Shown here one piece after another: positions 13,816 through 26,101 of a DNA stretch of 64,000 nucleotides. Positions within the stretch are counted from its first letter, which is position 1; the number at the start of each line of letters is the position of its first letter. Where the stretch lies: contig NW_019774058.1 of NCBI RefSeq assembly GCF_001039355.2, positions 103,817 through 167,816 on the forward strand, in the 5' to 3' direction. The notes beneath the pieces are model-generated. The model had not been told where the DNA came from. It searched no databases and saw only the letters and a list, made by a program, of their open reading frames with translations. A program made the translations under genes and the position numbers. Source of the DNA: Lingula anatina. Lineage: Eukaryota > Brachiopoda > Lingulata > Lingulida > Lingulidae.

Positions 13816-14478
13816 CCCATTTAAATAGTTTCAAATGGTGAAATATTGTGACATACTGTGGTGTCATTAGGGCATGTCCATCACAATAGTTAAGTAACAA
13901 ACAAAAAATAAGACTGAAAATTACCAAATATAAGCTCGTCATTTTTTAAAGATAAGGTACACACACATGTATATATATAAAGTTGTCTTTAATAACTACA
14001 GATTCAATTGTCATGGAAAAAAAGTAACAAAAAATGAATAAATCTCATCTCTGCAGAAATCACTAGTACCTTGCATCATGATCACAAGTTTTTTCTCTAT
14101 GGGGTGGTCATCCTTTGTAGCCTCAGCTGTTATTATTAGGGTCACTGCATATGTCCCTGCCACTGTTAGACTCAGGTTTCAAAGCAAACTCCAAGGCACG
14201 CTTTGCTGTTTTCATTGTTAGGTCTCACTTCCGTCAGCCACCATGGGTCCAAACCACAAACTGACTACAATGAAACTTGAGCATATTTATCAAGAATAAA
14301 TCTACAGGAAGCAACAGAAGTTTGCCAAGATGAAAAAAGAAAATGTGATTGTTATCTAAGTTCCTCCAATGCAGAGGCTTTTGATCTCAAAAACATTTTA
14401 CACTATAAAAAATTCAAGTAAATGCATCTTAACAAATACTAAAAAATATGTGTAATGTCGATCAAGTGTAGCAACAAA

Positions 14479-14524
<46 letters not shown>

Positions 14525-14663
14525 GGATCGAGAGAGAGTATTTTATTGTAAACATTAATACTAGCCTCGTGTATGTTTAAGTAATTTTCCCGGGTGTTTC
14601 ACAGTCTATGTCGCTCAAATGGTCTGTATCAGAGTATTACTTAAGGCAACTTACCGCGTTCAT
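13649..14663 (-). other. Candidate 5' exons of a divergent minus-strand gene
   Basis: Three minus-strand segments have plausible splice sites. (1) An ATG-AAC-GCG segment (ATG at 14663-14661) ends at a near-consensus donor GCG|GTAAGT in a GC-richer patch. (2) 14162-14070 reads AGTYAVTLIITAEATKDD, resembling the G-T-Y-x-V-x-L strand of PKD/Ig-like folds, and ends in phase 1 at AAG|GTACTAG. (3) 13709-13649 reads KHGEERANFLPKVQWLG and ends at GAG|GTAAGT. Segment 3 can follow segment 1 directly (phase 0), or follow segment 2 if a more internal AG at the TTAATAG site is used (phase 1). In segment 2 the upstream frame carries stops, so it may instead be a decayed fragment. No family is assigned. Confidence 0.25.
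14484..14521. repeat. (AG)n microsatellite
   Basis: About 19 AG units, followed by a short degenerate continuation to about 14538. Non-coding. Confidence 0.93.
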
Positions 14664-15100
14664 GACTCTGAAGCTCTGGGTGGGCTCAGCGCGTGGCGAG
14701 CTGAGACGCGGAAGCCATGGACTAATTGGGCCTATTTATTACTGCTAAGGCTCACTAAATAAGTGGCAGCTAGTGTTTACTGAGGCAATGTAAACATTCA
14801 TTAAAACCTTTCATCAAACCATATCAGTGCAAAACTTCTTTTTTCACAATGAGTCAATATTTGTAAACAAAAAAAATGCACCCCTCCTCCAAGCCATTAG
14901 CTTGCAGGGGTTTAGGTCGCACAAAATGACCTAGTACTTGCCTTTAATGTGACCTACAAAATTGACCAATGGGAATTGCGGACGTCAGTTTCTTCGTAAA
15001 AGAGCACCTGTTTTGAACCATTTGAAACATTCACTGTGTTGATAATGAGATTTTTCATTCACTTTTTATGCTGTTCTTGACACCGCTGTTTTAATCACAG
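14640..15100. promoter_or_regulatory. Probable divergent promoter and 5' leader of the RhoGEF gene
   Basis: This patch is GC- and CpG-richer than its surroundings. It contains a CCAAT box at 14966-14970 and a CRE-like GACGTCA at 14981-14987. A consensus plus-strand donor, CACAG|GTAAGA, at 15100/15101 fits the end of a non-coding first exon for the gene at 15.9 kb. On the minus strand an ATG followed by GCG|GTAAGT lies at 14663-14655. Together they suggest one promoter firing in both directions. No TATA box is obvious. Transcription start sites cannot be placed from sequence. Confidence 0.45.
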
Positions 15101-15423
15101 GTAAGATAATTATGAAGAGTAATATTTTAAGCACATCCAGTTAGAGAAAACCTTGTACAATCTTGTAATTTTTTTATAATTGGTCCAATGCTTTCCCTTT
15201 TCATTTCGACATATTTGTATTTAAATATAAATTTGAGATTTACAGCAATGCATGCCTGTAGTGACTCATTGTAGCCATGTCAACATTGAGGTGACACCTG
15301 CTTCATAGGCCCTTCTGATTGTTACATTATTAACTGAAGTGAAAATGTTTGATATTGATCACGTTATGGATATTCAAGTTACAAAGATTTGGCACTTTTG
15401 CAGTTTTCCCTCCCGAAGCCCCC

Positions 15424-15446
15424 CACCACCACCACCACCACCACCA
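15424..15446. repeat. (ACC)n trinucleotide repeat
   Basis: About eight ACC/CAC units in the presumed first (5' UTR) intron of the RhoGEF gene. Confidence 0.9.
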
Positions 15447-15898
15447 TAAAACTCTTGATTTTTCAATATCTTTTTTAACCAACTTGTGGTAACTTTGAGC
15501 AATGTGTCCCGGAAATTCTAATAAATAGTTCGGCAATTTATTTAGTATGCCAATTTAACTTGATTTTTTGCATGAAACATACTGTAGTACATGCCATCCA
15601 AAGTGGAGGCCATTGCTTGAGTGAAATTTTTCCGTAATCTTACAGAGCTTTCTGTAATCTCCCAGAGCTTGAAGGTTTAATAAAAGATATTTAAATAATT
15701 ATTTAGTAAAATACAAAACTAATTTATTTGAAAAGAAGAGACATTGATCATAGTCACCATATAACTTAATTTTGGTTGCCTTTAAAATAAGACAGATACA
15801 GGGAGGGGGGATTCTGCAAAAGAACTAATTTTTCCTCATTCCTTAATTAAAAATATTGTATTTTTTCCAGTATTGAAATTGCTATAACCGTTTCTGTC

Positions 15899-18800
15899 AT
15901 GCTGTCAACAAGAAGTCGTGTTAGAGGTAGGGTAAACAACTACATACTGCTACATGAAATGGCAGATTTAGTTTTGTATTTATTACAGTAATTTAGTACC
16001 GTAAGTAATTAAGTACTAGTAAAAATGCTTGACAATATTTCATTTCCATAAACAACATAAAATAAGCTTTATTGGTTACATACCATCTACTGTAAGTTTT
16101 TAAAGTAGTACTGTATATCAATCACAGCAGTAAATGCTCCCCTGAGACTTGGCTATAGGTCACCCATTTAATTTTTATATTATTTATATTTATCTATATT
16201 TATGATAAAATAAATATACATAATATATGTCACATATGTTTATTGATCTTCATGTATATTGGACAATTTAAAATTATGATCTTTAAAATATAATGGGAAA
16301 ATACTGTATACATTTCTATGTTGTAGTCCTAGAGGCATTAAAGGAATGTGAAGATGATGAAGGTTCTGCCCGTCAGAAGGTTTGTAATACCTCAGATGAG
16401 GAGGATCAAGACAGCAAAGATCTGGCACGGAGAGAAAGGAGACGTAAAAAGATTATCAAGGAGATATTTGACACTGAAAGGACGTATCAGAAGCATCTGG
16501 AGTTAATTGTAAAGGTAAGAAGATTGAAACAATAATCAGCAGCTATTACTAAATTGTTTTCTACCTCCAGTATTTTGATGTACGTCTGTGATAAGTGTAC
16601 CTGCCTTTTCCAAGCAGAGATGAGATTTTTTTTTTCTTTTTTTTTTCTATTTTTCTATTGAGTATTGGCAGATTTCTGACCTTTAAGTCTATGTGGCCTT
16701 TGGATCCCACACCATATTCTCTGAATTTTTCACTAAATGGCAGTCTCATTCCTATCAAAGGCAGTTAGAGTGTGTTTGTAGGGGATATGCCCTCGATAGA
16801 GGCTATTCACCTGGAAAGCCTCATTCACTGATGAAGATGCTCTAGATAGACATAAAATAATGGAGGTAAATAATTCCATTACTAACTGTTGATTGAAGAA
16901 AATTAATTGACTTATTCTTAGTACATAATACTGTTGATAAAATTGTTTTCTGAAAGGTAAGAAGTTAACTGAACTCAAGTAGCATTTTCTAAATTTTATA
17001 AGTGTTCAGTAATTCTTTTATCCAAGAAATAGTGCATTGCATGCTAAAGGGAAATATAAAAGAAGTTTCTTTGTATCATTTCCAGTATTTTGCTGACCCT
17101 TTGACAGAAAGTCAGTTGGTACCAAAGCATGTGCAAGCCACAATATTCAGCAACATCAGGAATATCATAGAAGTCAACAAAGAACTCCTAGAACAGTTAG
17201 AGACAACATCGATAGGAGATGCATTCCTGTCCCTGGCACCATTTCTAAAGCTTTATTCCATGTATGCAAATAACCATGAACATGCTCTTGGTACCCTGCT
17301 GGTGAGATATCTGTTCATGTTTATGTGTAGATTTAACAGACATGAGCTTTTTCTACAGAAAAGTGGAATTCCGCTTTTTTTAATTCAATTCTGATGGTTC
17401 CTGAGATTCATCAAGGTTAGGTGTTGGGTCTCATGATAAATGGTCAGAGGGTTTTTTTTTTTTTAACCTAGGCTCATGTCTGATTTAAGGAGTTTACAGT
17501 GGAGCTGTGGTTATAAAGATTATGATGTTAAATGTTGAATTTATTTGTCACCATTAAGGGGCCATAGCAATAGTCCGAAGGTTCAATAGTCCGAAGGTTC
17601 ATTGGTCCTAATATTCACTATAGAACCTTCGGACCAATGAACCCTTGATTAAAAAATCGATGAAAATGTTACCACATTTCGGACCAATGAACCTTCGGAC
17701 TATCGAGACGCCCTCACCATTAATACTTGGTGTTAAGAACTTTATTGTAAATATCATGTGAACTTTTTTCATTATAATGTTTTGTTAACTATATGTTTAG
17801 TTAAGGTGATGTTGAAGGATCATTATTAATTGCTGCTCTAAAAAGATAAAAATTTGCATTTTGTTTTGTTGTGTTAGGAATGGGAGCAGAAAAAGCCCGA
17901 GTTTTCTGCATTCAGGCGTGCTCAGGAGGAAGAGCCCGAAGTAATGGGTCTAAAGTTCAATGCTTTACTTATTACACCTGTGCAAAGAATACCAAGGTAT
18001 AAAATTTTCTCTTCAAATAATTGCAAAAATTCTTTTTTTTTTTTTTTTTTTTTTTTTCCTGTCTTAGAAAAATCAGTGCAATTAATGAATTGCAGAAAGA
18101 TGTTCTGCAAGCCACTTCATTTTAATTAGTACTTATGTGTAAAATAGTTTTAAAACACCAATTTTCATTTTTGGCCTGTCTCTCATAAGTATATGGTAAA
18201 TGATTCCTTTGTGATGCTGATGTGTGTGTGTATTTCAGGTACAAGTTATTACTGGAAGATCTTCTAGAGAACACCCCACCTGAAGATGATGATTATAAAG
18301 CATTAAAAGGTACTGGTGATGTCAGTTATGAAATGTAAATATTAGAGGTGGGATCTTTGAAGTCAATAGAGTAAATGTTCTTTTTAACCCAGATAATGTA
18401 ATATATAATAAGTGCAAAAAAAAACTATTAAAACTGGGCTCACAAAGTAATAAAGCAACTTTGCGATCGTTACCACTGAACCGTGGAGGAAATTTCATCT
18501 CTCCCACAACTGAGAATGGGTCCTTGAGCAGACACCTAGCTGTCTTACCTGTCATGTGATGTGACCAACTTGAGGGGTCACTGACACTCATTTCTCTGTT
18601 GGTTTATTACTTTGTTAGTCCAGTATTAGTTTTATTTTCCTCTCTTGTAGAAATTGTAATCCATACTTAAAGTATGTTGGTATGCTTTTTTTTCAGTCCC
18701 TTTAGAAATAAAAAAATGTGTTCCCTCAAGTGTTTAATTTCTGATTTATCCACCTAGATGCAGCGATAATGATAGCTGGGGTTGCCGCACACATCAACGA

Positions 18801-21536
18801 ACACATAAAGGAGCATGACAACTTCCAGAAGATGCTGGCAATACAGAACAATTTGACAGGGAACACAGCTCCCAGGATTGTTGCTCCTGGAAGAAGATTC
18901 ATCAAAGATGGCATGTTAAAAAAGGTATAGTAGTCTAAGAACCCTCTTTATCTAACAGGCTAAAAATTTCAACTTTAAACTTTAAAGTAAAATTACTTGA
19001 GACTTGAGATTTGGCAAAAAGAAGTTGTTTCTAACAATTTTTCCATGAACCGAAGCATTTTACTTCTCTCGTAATTGCAAGCTGGTAATTATATTGTTGA
19101 ATAAATGGCATTCTAACAGAACAATTTTTTTTCTTTTTCACAGATTTCAAGAACAGGTTGCTCATCCCATGAGCGTATGTTCTTCCTGTTTTCAGACATG
19201 TTACTGTATGCCAAACCTTTCAACTCCAAGTATGTGTGCTGCTGTGTGTTCCCTCTCCACCACTGCCATGTGGAGAGAATGCTGGGGGATTTGTTTAAGG
19301 TGAAAAACTAGGCTACCTTTCGTCCGAGCAATGAGATCTTTTCATCTCTGTTTTTGGACAGATACTTTGAGCTATAATTTGTGTTTGTATCATTTTTCAT
19401 CAAGAGAGCTTGCAGGATTTCACCAATATGAGTCTAGAAGACAGACGTGCCTAGTAACTAACTGAATTATTGAAAATCTAAACGACAATTTTTGACAAAA
19501 TTAATTACTATCATAGCAATACCTTTCCTCAGACTTCAGAATTATGCAGGTGTAGTATTTAGCTTACACTTTTAACCAGGTGACATGCAAGAATGAGAGT
19601 GTATTGTTGTTCTCCGAAGACAAGAAGACAGTGAGTTCCTGGATAACAGCTTTAGAGGAGGCAATAGGGTAGGTAAAAAAATTTGATATTGCGTCACAGA
19701 AGTAAATTTATATGCAAAGTAAGTGGCAGAGAAAAGGTAGTAAAGCTGCCTGTAGCATACTTAAATGTGGGCCTCTATAAGTACTACTGGTACAGTCTGT
19801 CTGGCCAAGTATGCGACTTTATGTGAAAAGGGACTTGCATCCATTCACTTGTGGAGTGATGGTTTGGTTTTCAAGATATGATAATGTCTTTATATTTTCT
19901 GCAAAATAAGAAAATCTTCTCTTGTTTCCTTGGTTTTTTGTACAGTTTGTTAGAAATGTATATGTATATTGAAACCAAATTTAAGTGCAAGGATAATCCA
20001 GTTTACAATTAATGAAAAAACAACAAAGGCATGTTCCTATATCAGCTGAGATCAAGATTGATTTTCACATTACTTTCATATGCACAGTCTATGTTCTGAC
20101 AGTGTTGTTGGCTTTTCCAGAGTAAACAAGGAGTGTAGACAGACCCTGAGAAAGGAGAGCAGTGCCAAGCAACCAATGAGGAGGACAGGGTTTCTGAGGA
20201 TGAGGAAACAGGAAAAGAGAAAATTAGCAGATGTAATAAAGGATTTTCACTACATGTTTTCTTTAACAAAGCTACATTGTACTTCAGCTTATATGATTTG
20301 AAGTTCATCTTGAAGTGTTAAGATTTTTCTTTCGTTGATGAAGCAAAGAATCAATTCCTTCCTGATAATTGAAAAATTGTAGATTCTGTAATGTATTAAA
20401 TTTTTAATTATACAATGATTATCTGTGAGTTCTATATTTAGAGATAGGAATTGCCCAATAAGAAAATAAGTGATGTGCACTGTACATTATTTTTCAGAAA
20501 AAGGAAAATGGAAAAGGCAGTAAAAAGGGTTCAGGGGCTGCTGTTCCTGTGAAGGCACAACTCAGACAGCTCCTAGAACAGAACATGTCATGTATAACTC
20601 CAAGGAGAAAGAGAAGGAAATTGCTCAGCAGTACCAGTAGCAACGATGGCTGTGATGTCCCCAGTAGTCCGGAGAGTTGTGAAAACACATCACCTAATAT
20701 TGATGCTTTTGATATGGATGACTCCTATCAAACAGACCTAAAGCAGGCATGTAGAACAGTTCGATTATATATTGTAGACATAATATTGTCAATATTAATG
20801 ACTTTCAAAGTATATTTCTGATTAGTATGTGTATTCACTGTTTAACATAAATAGCTAGTTGTTCTTTGTAGAATTGCCAATTTTATTTCAATTAAAGAAT
20901 TTGGGCATTTCTTTTAAATCAAATATAAAAATAACTGGAATCGTTGAACAAATCTTTTTAGCAGCCCCAAGAACTATCTGTCATCAAAGAACAACTGGAA
21001 GAAGAAAACAGCTATGATAATGAAGACCAGGAAGAGGAATATGACAAAGGAAATATTTTCATGACTTCTGCTGAAATGGATGCTTTTGTGACTTCTGAGA
21101 TAGATTTGTCATCTGAGAGTGAACCTTGTTCCTCAGCAGATACCTCTGATCAGCAGCAGATGATATCTAGTAGTGGCAGTGGACAGGAGAGCTCAACGGA
21201 AATTTATTACACGAGTCATGGTGCTAATCTCAGGTTTGTTGTTTCACTCGATTACTCTCTCCTCTCTCCCTTATAATTATATTGAAAATTGCACTGAATT
21301 CATGACTTTTAAGGCAAAATTTGCCCCAAAAATATTTTCCATTTTTTGTTGATTTAAAATTAATTTTTTAGTTGTATTTTAAATTGATGATGATATGATA
21401 GTAGCACTTTTGAATTATATTTTTTTGATAATAAGTTTTTTTTAAAACAAAATATTATCTGCTATTTTTTGCCAGGAATTCATCAGTTCATCCACCAGGT
21501 CTGAAAAGAAACAACTCATCATGTGTCATTTCCTAG
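15899..21536 (+). CDS. DH-PH Rho guanine nucleotide exchange factor, ARHGEF39-like
   Basis: Predicted 575-residue protein that would activate a Rho-family GTPase by exchanging GDP for GTP. Exons: 15899-15926, 16327-16514, 17086-17301, 17878-17996, 18239-18309, 18758-18924, 19144-19299, 19580-19668, 20121-20232, 20498-20746, 20962-21233, 21476-21536; all phases agree. The DH domain spans about residues 50-245: it opens with KKIIKEIFDTERTYQKHLEL and contains the helix LITPVQRIPRYKLLLEDLL. The PH domain follows (about 252-345), with ERMFFLFSDMLLYAKP and a closing Trp in SSWITALEEAI. The ...FPLHHCHVERM... stretch resembles the matching part of ARHGEF39. Unlike the roughly 335-residue human protein, it has a ~230-residue acidic, Ser-rich tail with a basic PRRKRRKL motif. 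Two donors are weak: GAT|GTAATA (exon 9) and a GC donor, CAG|GCATGT (exon 10). The ATG is in an exon with a good acceptor at 15870, so a non-coding exon ending at 15100 probably precedes it. ARHGEF39 orthology is inferred from memory of the family. Confidence 0.85.
17558..17713. mobile_element. 156-bp MITE with 10-bp target duplication in RhoGEF intron 3
   Basis: TCACCATTAA occurs on both sides (17548-17557 and 17714-17723), a perfect 10-bp target-site duplication. The element begins GGGGCCATAGC and ends in GAGACGCCC. Its arms share ATAGTCCGAAGGTTCA in opposite orientation, and internal blocks repeat the CCGAAGGTTCATTGGTCC theme several times on both strands, so the whole element can fold. 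No coding capacity. Mutator-like elements typically make 9-11-bp duplications, so a Mutator-type MITE is the best guess. A related fragment lies at 62125-62158. Confidence 0.82.
18030..18058. repeat. Poly-T tract in RhoGEF intron 4
   Basis: Nearly pure T run of about 28 bases within the intron between exons 4 and 5, possibly the tail of an antisense retroposed sequence. Nothing else is recognisable beside it. Confidence 0.9.
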
Positions 21537-22990
21537 GTTACACAAGGGACCAGCTTAATGTGACTGTTGCTCAGTGTTTTACATAAAGATACACTTTGAA
21601 TGAGAAATTATCATTTTAATGCATATATCTATTTCTGTTACTTTGTTTTATGAACCAGAAATTTTATTTACACTATATATTCTTTATAACATAACTTATT
21701 ATTAATTGCTAGTTGCAAGTTGACTGTAATGTTAAGCAACTGCATTTAAATGGACATTAATTTACAAGGTTTTCTTTGTTAAAAAAAGGGTTTTATAGTA
21801 TTTGGGTTTACATTACAAATAAAATCAAATAAAGGCACATAGCTTTTAAATACTAACAAGCACAGCTTATGTACCTGTCTTAATAAAGAGCCTGTCTCAC
21901 TGGGTTGTGTGTCATGAATAAATACCATTTTATGTGAATAATTATATGCATCTTTGATTTAGAGGTAACCGAATAAAAAACTTTATATTGCTACATTGTG
22001 TCTGTTGTGTGATTGTTTTTTTCGGTCAAAAAGTTAAAATTTGTGTTAAACAGAATTATGTGTTGCTGTAAATTTTGAAGGATAGAGTTCAGAATAAATG
22101 GGAAAGGTTTATGGAAAAGAAGTGAAACTACAATCAATAGGTAATTGAGTATTTCTTTACAATAAATGTTTATTTCTTTGATTTTAAAGTGACCAGGGAA
22201 GATTAAAATGGAAACTGAAAGGTGTACTGTTGCCTGTGTACCCAAGAGGTTAATGAAGATAGATGCCATTTTATTCTTCATTGCATAAAACAAACCTTAG
22301 TGATCATAGTAAAATATTAATCCTAAAAGTTGATGCAAGGTCACCAGAGAGTAAATTATACAAAGTGTTTAACAGTGCCAACAAAGATAATTTAGTCTCC
22401 CTTTCCAACTTTATAATGGAATAATTTAAGATATGGAGTGGAGTAATTGCTCTACTTGGTAACTCCTAGCATATTTTTATTTTGTAAAATTTAACTACAT
22501 ATGTTATTGTGTTACACATAATCGTAAATATATGCTGCATGATAAATTAGTAAACACCAAGTATCTCACTATTAAGTTGGAATACTTTATGAGTAATTTA
22601 ACTAGTGCATTTTTCCATTGTGCAAAGATATATTTGCTCCTTTACGTACGGTATTATTATTATTTTTATTTTTTTAAATTAATTTAAAAAGTAATGAAAT
22701 TTTAAAATATGCACCAAAAAGAAATAAATTGAATTAAATTAAAAATTATACCAACTTTAATAACACAGTTTTGTTAGTACTCTGTAATATTTTTAAAAGT
22801 AAAAAGTCCCTAAAAAGAAAAATCAGGGGGAAAAAACTCATCATCTGCTTTGCATGAATTATTGCAATGAAAGGTTCGCCAAGTTACGCTCTTCAGTGAT
22901 TGGAGGTAAGGAAAAAGTGTACTTTGATCACAAAGGGGCGAAGAAAATTACCGTAAATTCGGTTGATTACCCAAACGATGGTCTTATTAG
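21537..22990 (+). other. RhoGEF 3' UTR and intergenic spacer
   Basis: After the TAG at 21534-21536, AATAAA-type polyadenylation signals appear near 21819, 21832, 21881, 21916 and 21972, so the transcript probably ends between about 21.84 and 22.0 kb. The rest to 22990 is very AT-rich intergenic DNA in which I see no gene. The last ~130 bases are richer in CG and probably hold the promoter and 5' UTR of the zinc-finger gene. Confidence 0.6.
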
Positions 22991-22999
22991 ACCTTAGCA

Positions 23000-25900
23000 A
23001 TGACCGTGTTCAGTGAAGTAACCGCTGTGGTTTCTTCTGATGTGATAAAAACGGTGCCACTCTTCGCCAAGTTGATTTCTGATCTTGGAGGTGAATATGG
23101 ACTTGACTGGTATTACGAGTTGAGCAATGGCGAGCCCGTAAGTATGCCGTTCATTTGCGGTATTTGCAAACCTTTCTTGGGGGGTTGGCATAAGCAAAGA
23201 ATAAAACCTGTGTTCATTCACGAACATGCGACATACTTACTTATAAAGGCAGTAACTAGGGAGGTGCCATCTAAACCTCCGTTTTAAGCCTAATTTTGCT
23301 CATTATACCGCTGGCACTACAACATGTACAGCCACTGGAAGACATGAAAAAGGTATCCCATGTAAATGTATGTACGGTGGTATTGGCTGCAAACTCTTCT
23401 CCTGTTTATACTATTGCACTAATAGAACATATTTTAGTGTCACAAGGAAAACTAATGAATTCTCATTGCAAAATTAAGCTATGAACTGTGAGTCATTGTA
23501 AGCCAGAAAAGATAAAGTAATCTTCAAGTGCAGTCCTCTCCTCTGATCACTGCTGTGTATAATGTGCATCGTACTACTCTGTACATGAGTATTATTAAAA
23601 TGTGATTTATCCTTTGCTCCAGTTAAGCATATCTAGTTATATTTTGAACATTTATTTATCTCTTGCTACAATGTGTATCTGTGTACTTACATGAACATTT
23701 TTGTGTCTTCCAGAGTGGGACCTCAGTACAAACAGTTCCAGATGACGTAGGCGCCTGTCTCCTCCATGGCACATGGAACAATATCAAAGAATTCCATGAT
23801 GTCTTGGACACCAAGTACAGGCAGAGTCAGGCACTTAGAAAGATACAGGACTTGGCCTTCAGTAAACAGGCTCTGATTGCTGATGATTCAGATAGAAATG
23901 AAAAGGTTGGCTCATCAAATGGAAATGTTGAAGAAAAGAATGAAAATAAAGCTGAAGAAGAAGTCCCCGAAGAGGGAATGCAGTCACAAAATTGTGAAGG
24001 GGTTCCTGGATGGGTCCCTAGATTTCGAAGGGCCAAGAAAAACAAATCGTATGCTGAACCAAAGCCAGAGGTTTATGAAGAAGATGATTTTGTTGAACCA
24101 CAAAGAAAACAGAAAGCCAAAGAAACTTCTTTCATTTACAATGAAGAAGAAATGGATGAAGCTTTAGATGATGATGATGATGATAATGATGAAGACATTG
24201 TTGAACCAGGAGAAGATGAAGAAGATAATTTCACCCGACCACCAACACAAAAACAAACTAAAGTCAACCAGAAGTGCAAGTTTTGTGAATTTGAAACTAA
24301 AATAATAACCACCTGGTGTAACCACATGATAGAAAATCATTTACCAAAGAAGTGGCTCTGTCCTCTATGTGACAAGTCTACTATGGATAAAGGAGAACTT
24401 AAAAAGCACCTGCAAAGACACTGCATGCAGCAACAACCTTTTAAGTGTAATAAGTGTAGAAAAGTCTACGTCAGCCCGCATTCACTTAAAATTCACAAAT
24501 GTAAGCCTAAAGTTAAGCGGTATCCATGCAAAGTGTGTGGGAAGGCATACGTGAAGAAGGAATATTTGCGCTGGCACTCATGTGGTCAGAGAACTCGGAG
24601 ATGCTGGAAATACTACACATGTGCTTATTGCCAAGCTAAATTTGTTGACCAGAATGCCTATGAAGAGCATGAGGCAGAGTGTGAGGCCGACTCAAAGGGG
24701 GTGTCGCACGCAGAAAAACCTGCACTTGATGATACAGGAGAACTGAATGAGACTTTGGATAAAACAGAATCAAATGATTCAAATGATGGTGTAATTGTTG
24801 CCAAATCAGCCAGCGACTGGAGGGCGCATTACAAGATTGTTGAGGGAATGATCGTCTGTATCCACTGTAGCTTCAAGAGTGAGTACCGCCGTCACATGAG
24901 GACACATCTGATGAGGAAACATTTTGCAAAAAGCTTACAATGCACCGAGTGTGATCATAAGTTTGCAATCCCCAGAGACTTAAAATTCCACATGGAAAGT
25001 CGACACTATAATGTCAAATACATGTGTGAGCTTTGTGGCAAGCAGTACCGTAGTAAAACAGCACTGGTTATCCATGAGCGTCGCCACAAAGAAGGCCCAA
25101 GACAAATCCCCTGTGATTTGTGTGGTAAGAACTTTTCAAGTCATCAGTATGTTAATGTTCACAAGGAAAAAGTTCATGGTGGAAAAATTGAGGAATATTT
25201 CTGTGAGCAGTGTGGAAAAAAGTTTGCCAATAAATACTATCTGCGTGACCACCAGAAAACTCACGGAGACCAAATGCCCTATGAGTGTTCAGAATGCTTT
25301 AAAGCTTTTGCCCACAAGCGTTCTTATGAGTGCCATCTTCAAAGTCATACTGCTGAGCGCAACAAGGTCTGTCATGTATGTGGCAAAGGATTTAAGGCCA
25401 CGAGTCATCTTAACATGCATCTGCGAATTCATTATGGTCAGAAGCCTTTTGTCTGTTCTTACTGTGGGCGTGGATTTACACAAAAGAAAACCATGATGGA
25501 ACATGCACGTACCCACACAGGTGAGAAGCCTGTCAAATGTAAAGTCTGTAACAAGACTTTTGCTCATGGGTCAACCCTGCACAAGCACATGCGAGTCCAC
25601 ACAAAACAAGTTATTGATGGTGGAATGAATAATATTGAGCAGGCTTCCAAACAACTTGCCGAGGAAAGTCTCCAACAAGTACAGGACAGTATCTCCCAGC
25701 TGGCTGATACTGCACTAAAACAACACCAACTACATCAACAACAACAACAACAACAGGTGCAGCATCAGTCACAACATCTCCCACAAGACCCCCATGAACA
25801 AGATCACACCCCTGTACAAGCGTCAGTCCCCGGCACCCCCTCGGCCATCTACTCCTCCCACCCCATATACCACTATCCCACTTTACAGGGCATTCAACAG

Positions 25901-26101
25901 CAACCCACACCCACTGTGGGTGACAAACAGCAGAGAACCCACCCTGAGCACCCACATATAACCCACACGCAGGCAGTGCATTCTACACACATGATCCCAG
26001 CTCACAACATGTACGGACCTGGGCCACTTGGCTCGGCGTACGCACTGGACGCACAGTCTTTTCAGGAGGTCCACCAGTTGATGCACCCTCCTCAGCAGTG
26101 A
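23000..26101 (+). CDS. C2H2 zinc-finger protein with 14 fingers and Q-rich C-terminus
   Basis: Predicted 841-residue nuclear DNA-binding protein, probably a transcription regulator. Exon 1 (23000-23137, 46 codons) ends at CCC|GTAAGT; exon 2 (23714-26101) follows the acceptor GTCTTCCAG in phase 0. The 46-residue start (includes DLGGEYGLDWYYELSNG) matches no domain I know. Residues about 120-230 are acidic, with an Asp run near 195-205. Fourteen fingers lie between about 233 and 675. Fingers 3-5 (e.g. YPCKVCGKAYVKKEYLRWHSC-type) end in Cys, so they are C2HC. The last fingers have the TGEKP linker only once. The tail is rich in Gln, His and Pro, with a HQQQQQQQ run near 723-730. A downstream ATG in the reading frame of exon 2 is less likely as start because exon 1 is joined by two good splice sites. 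No one-to-one orthologue is claimed. Confidence 0.88.

Larger units (their letters stand above)
1..14640. other. AT-rich stretch without an identified gene
   Basis: I find no reading frame with a recognisable domain here. Open frames are short and many begin at non-ATG codons. The longest, 1896-2339 on the plus strand, starts at TTG, has no family resemblance and no splice context. The stretch holds simple repeats (a GT-rich run near 85-120, CT at 281-321, a G-run near 543), a minisatellite and fold-back at 8.8-9.3 kb, and a direct-repeat pair at 12.8/13.7 kb. Several minus-strand segments have good splice signals and short open frames; these are listed separately with low confidence. If they are real, much of the stretch is intron and 3' UTR of one minus-strand gene reading away from the promoter at 14.65-15.1 kb. 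Confidence 0.55.

Noticed and set aside
15330-15536. Open frame with a poly-Trp run
   Set aside because: Translation of the ACC microsatellite.
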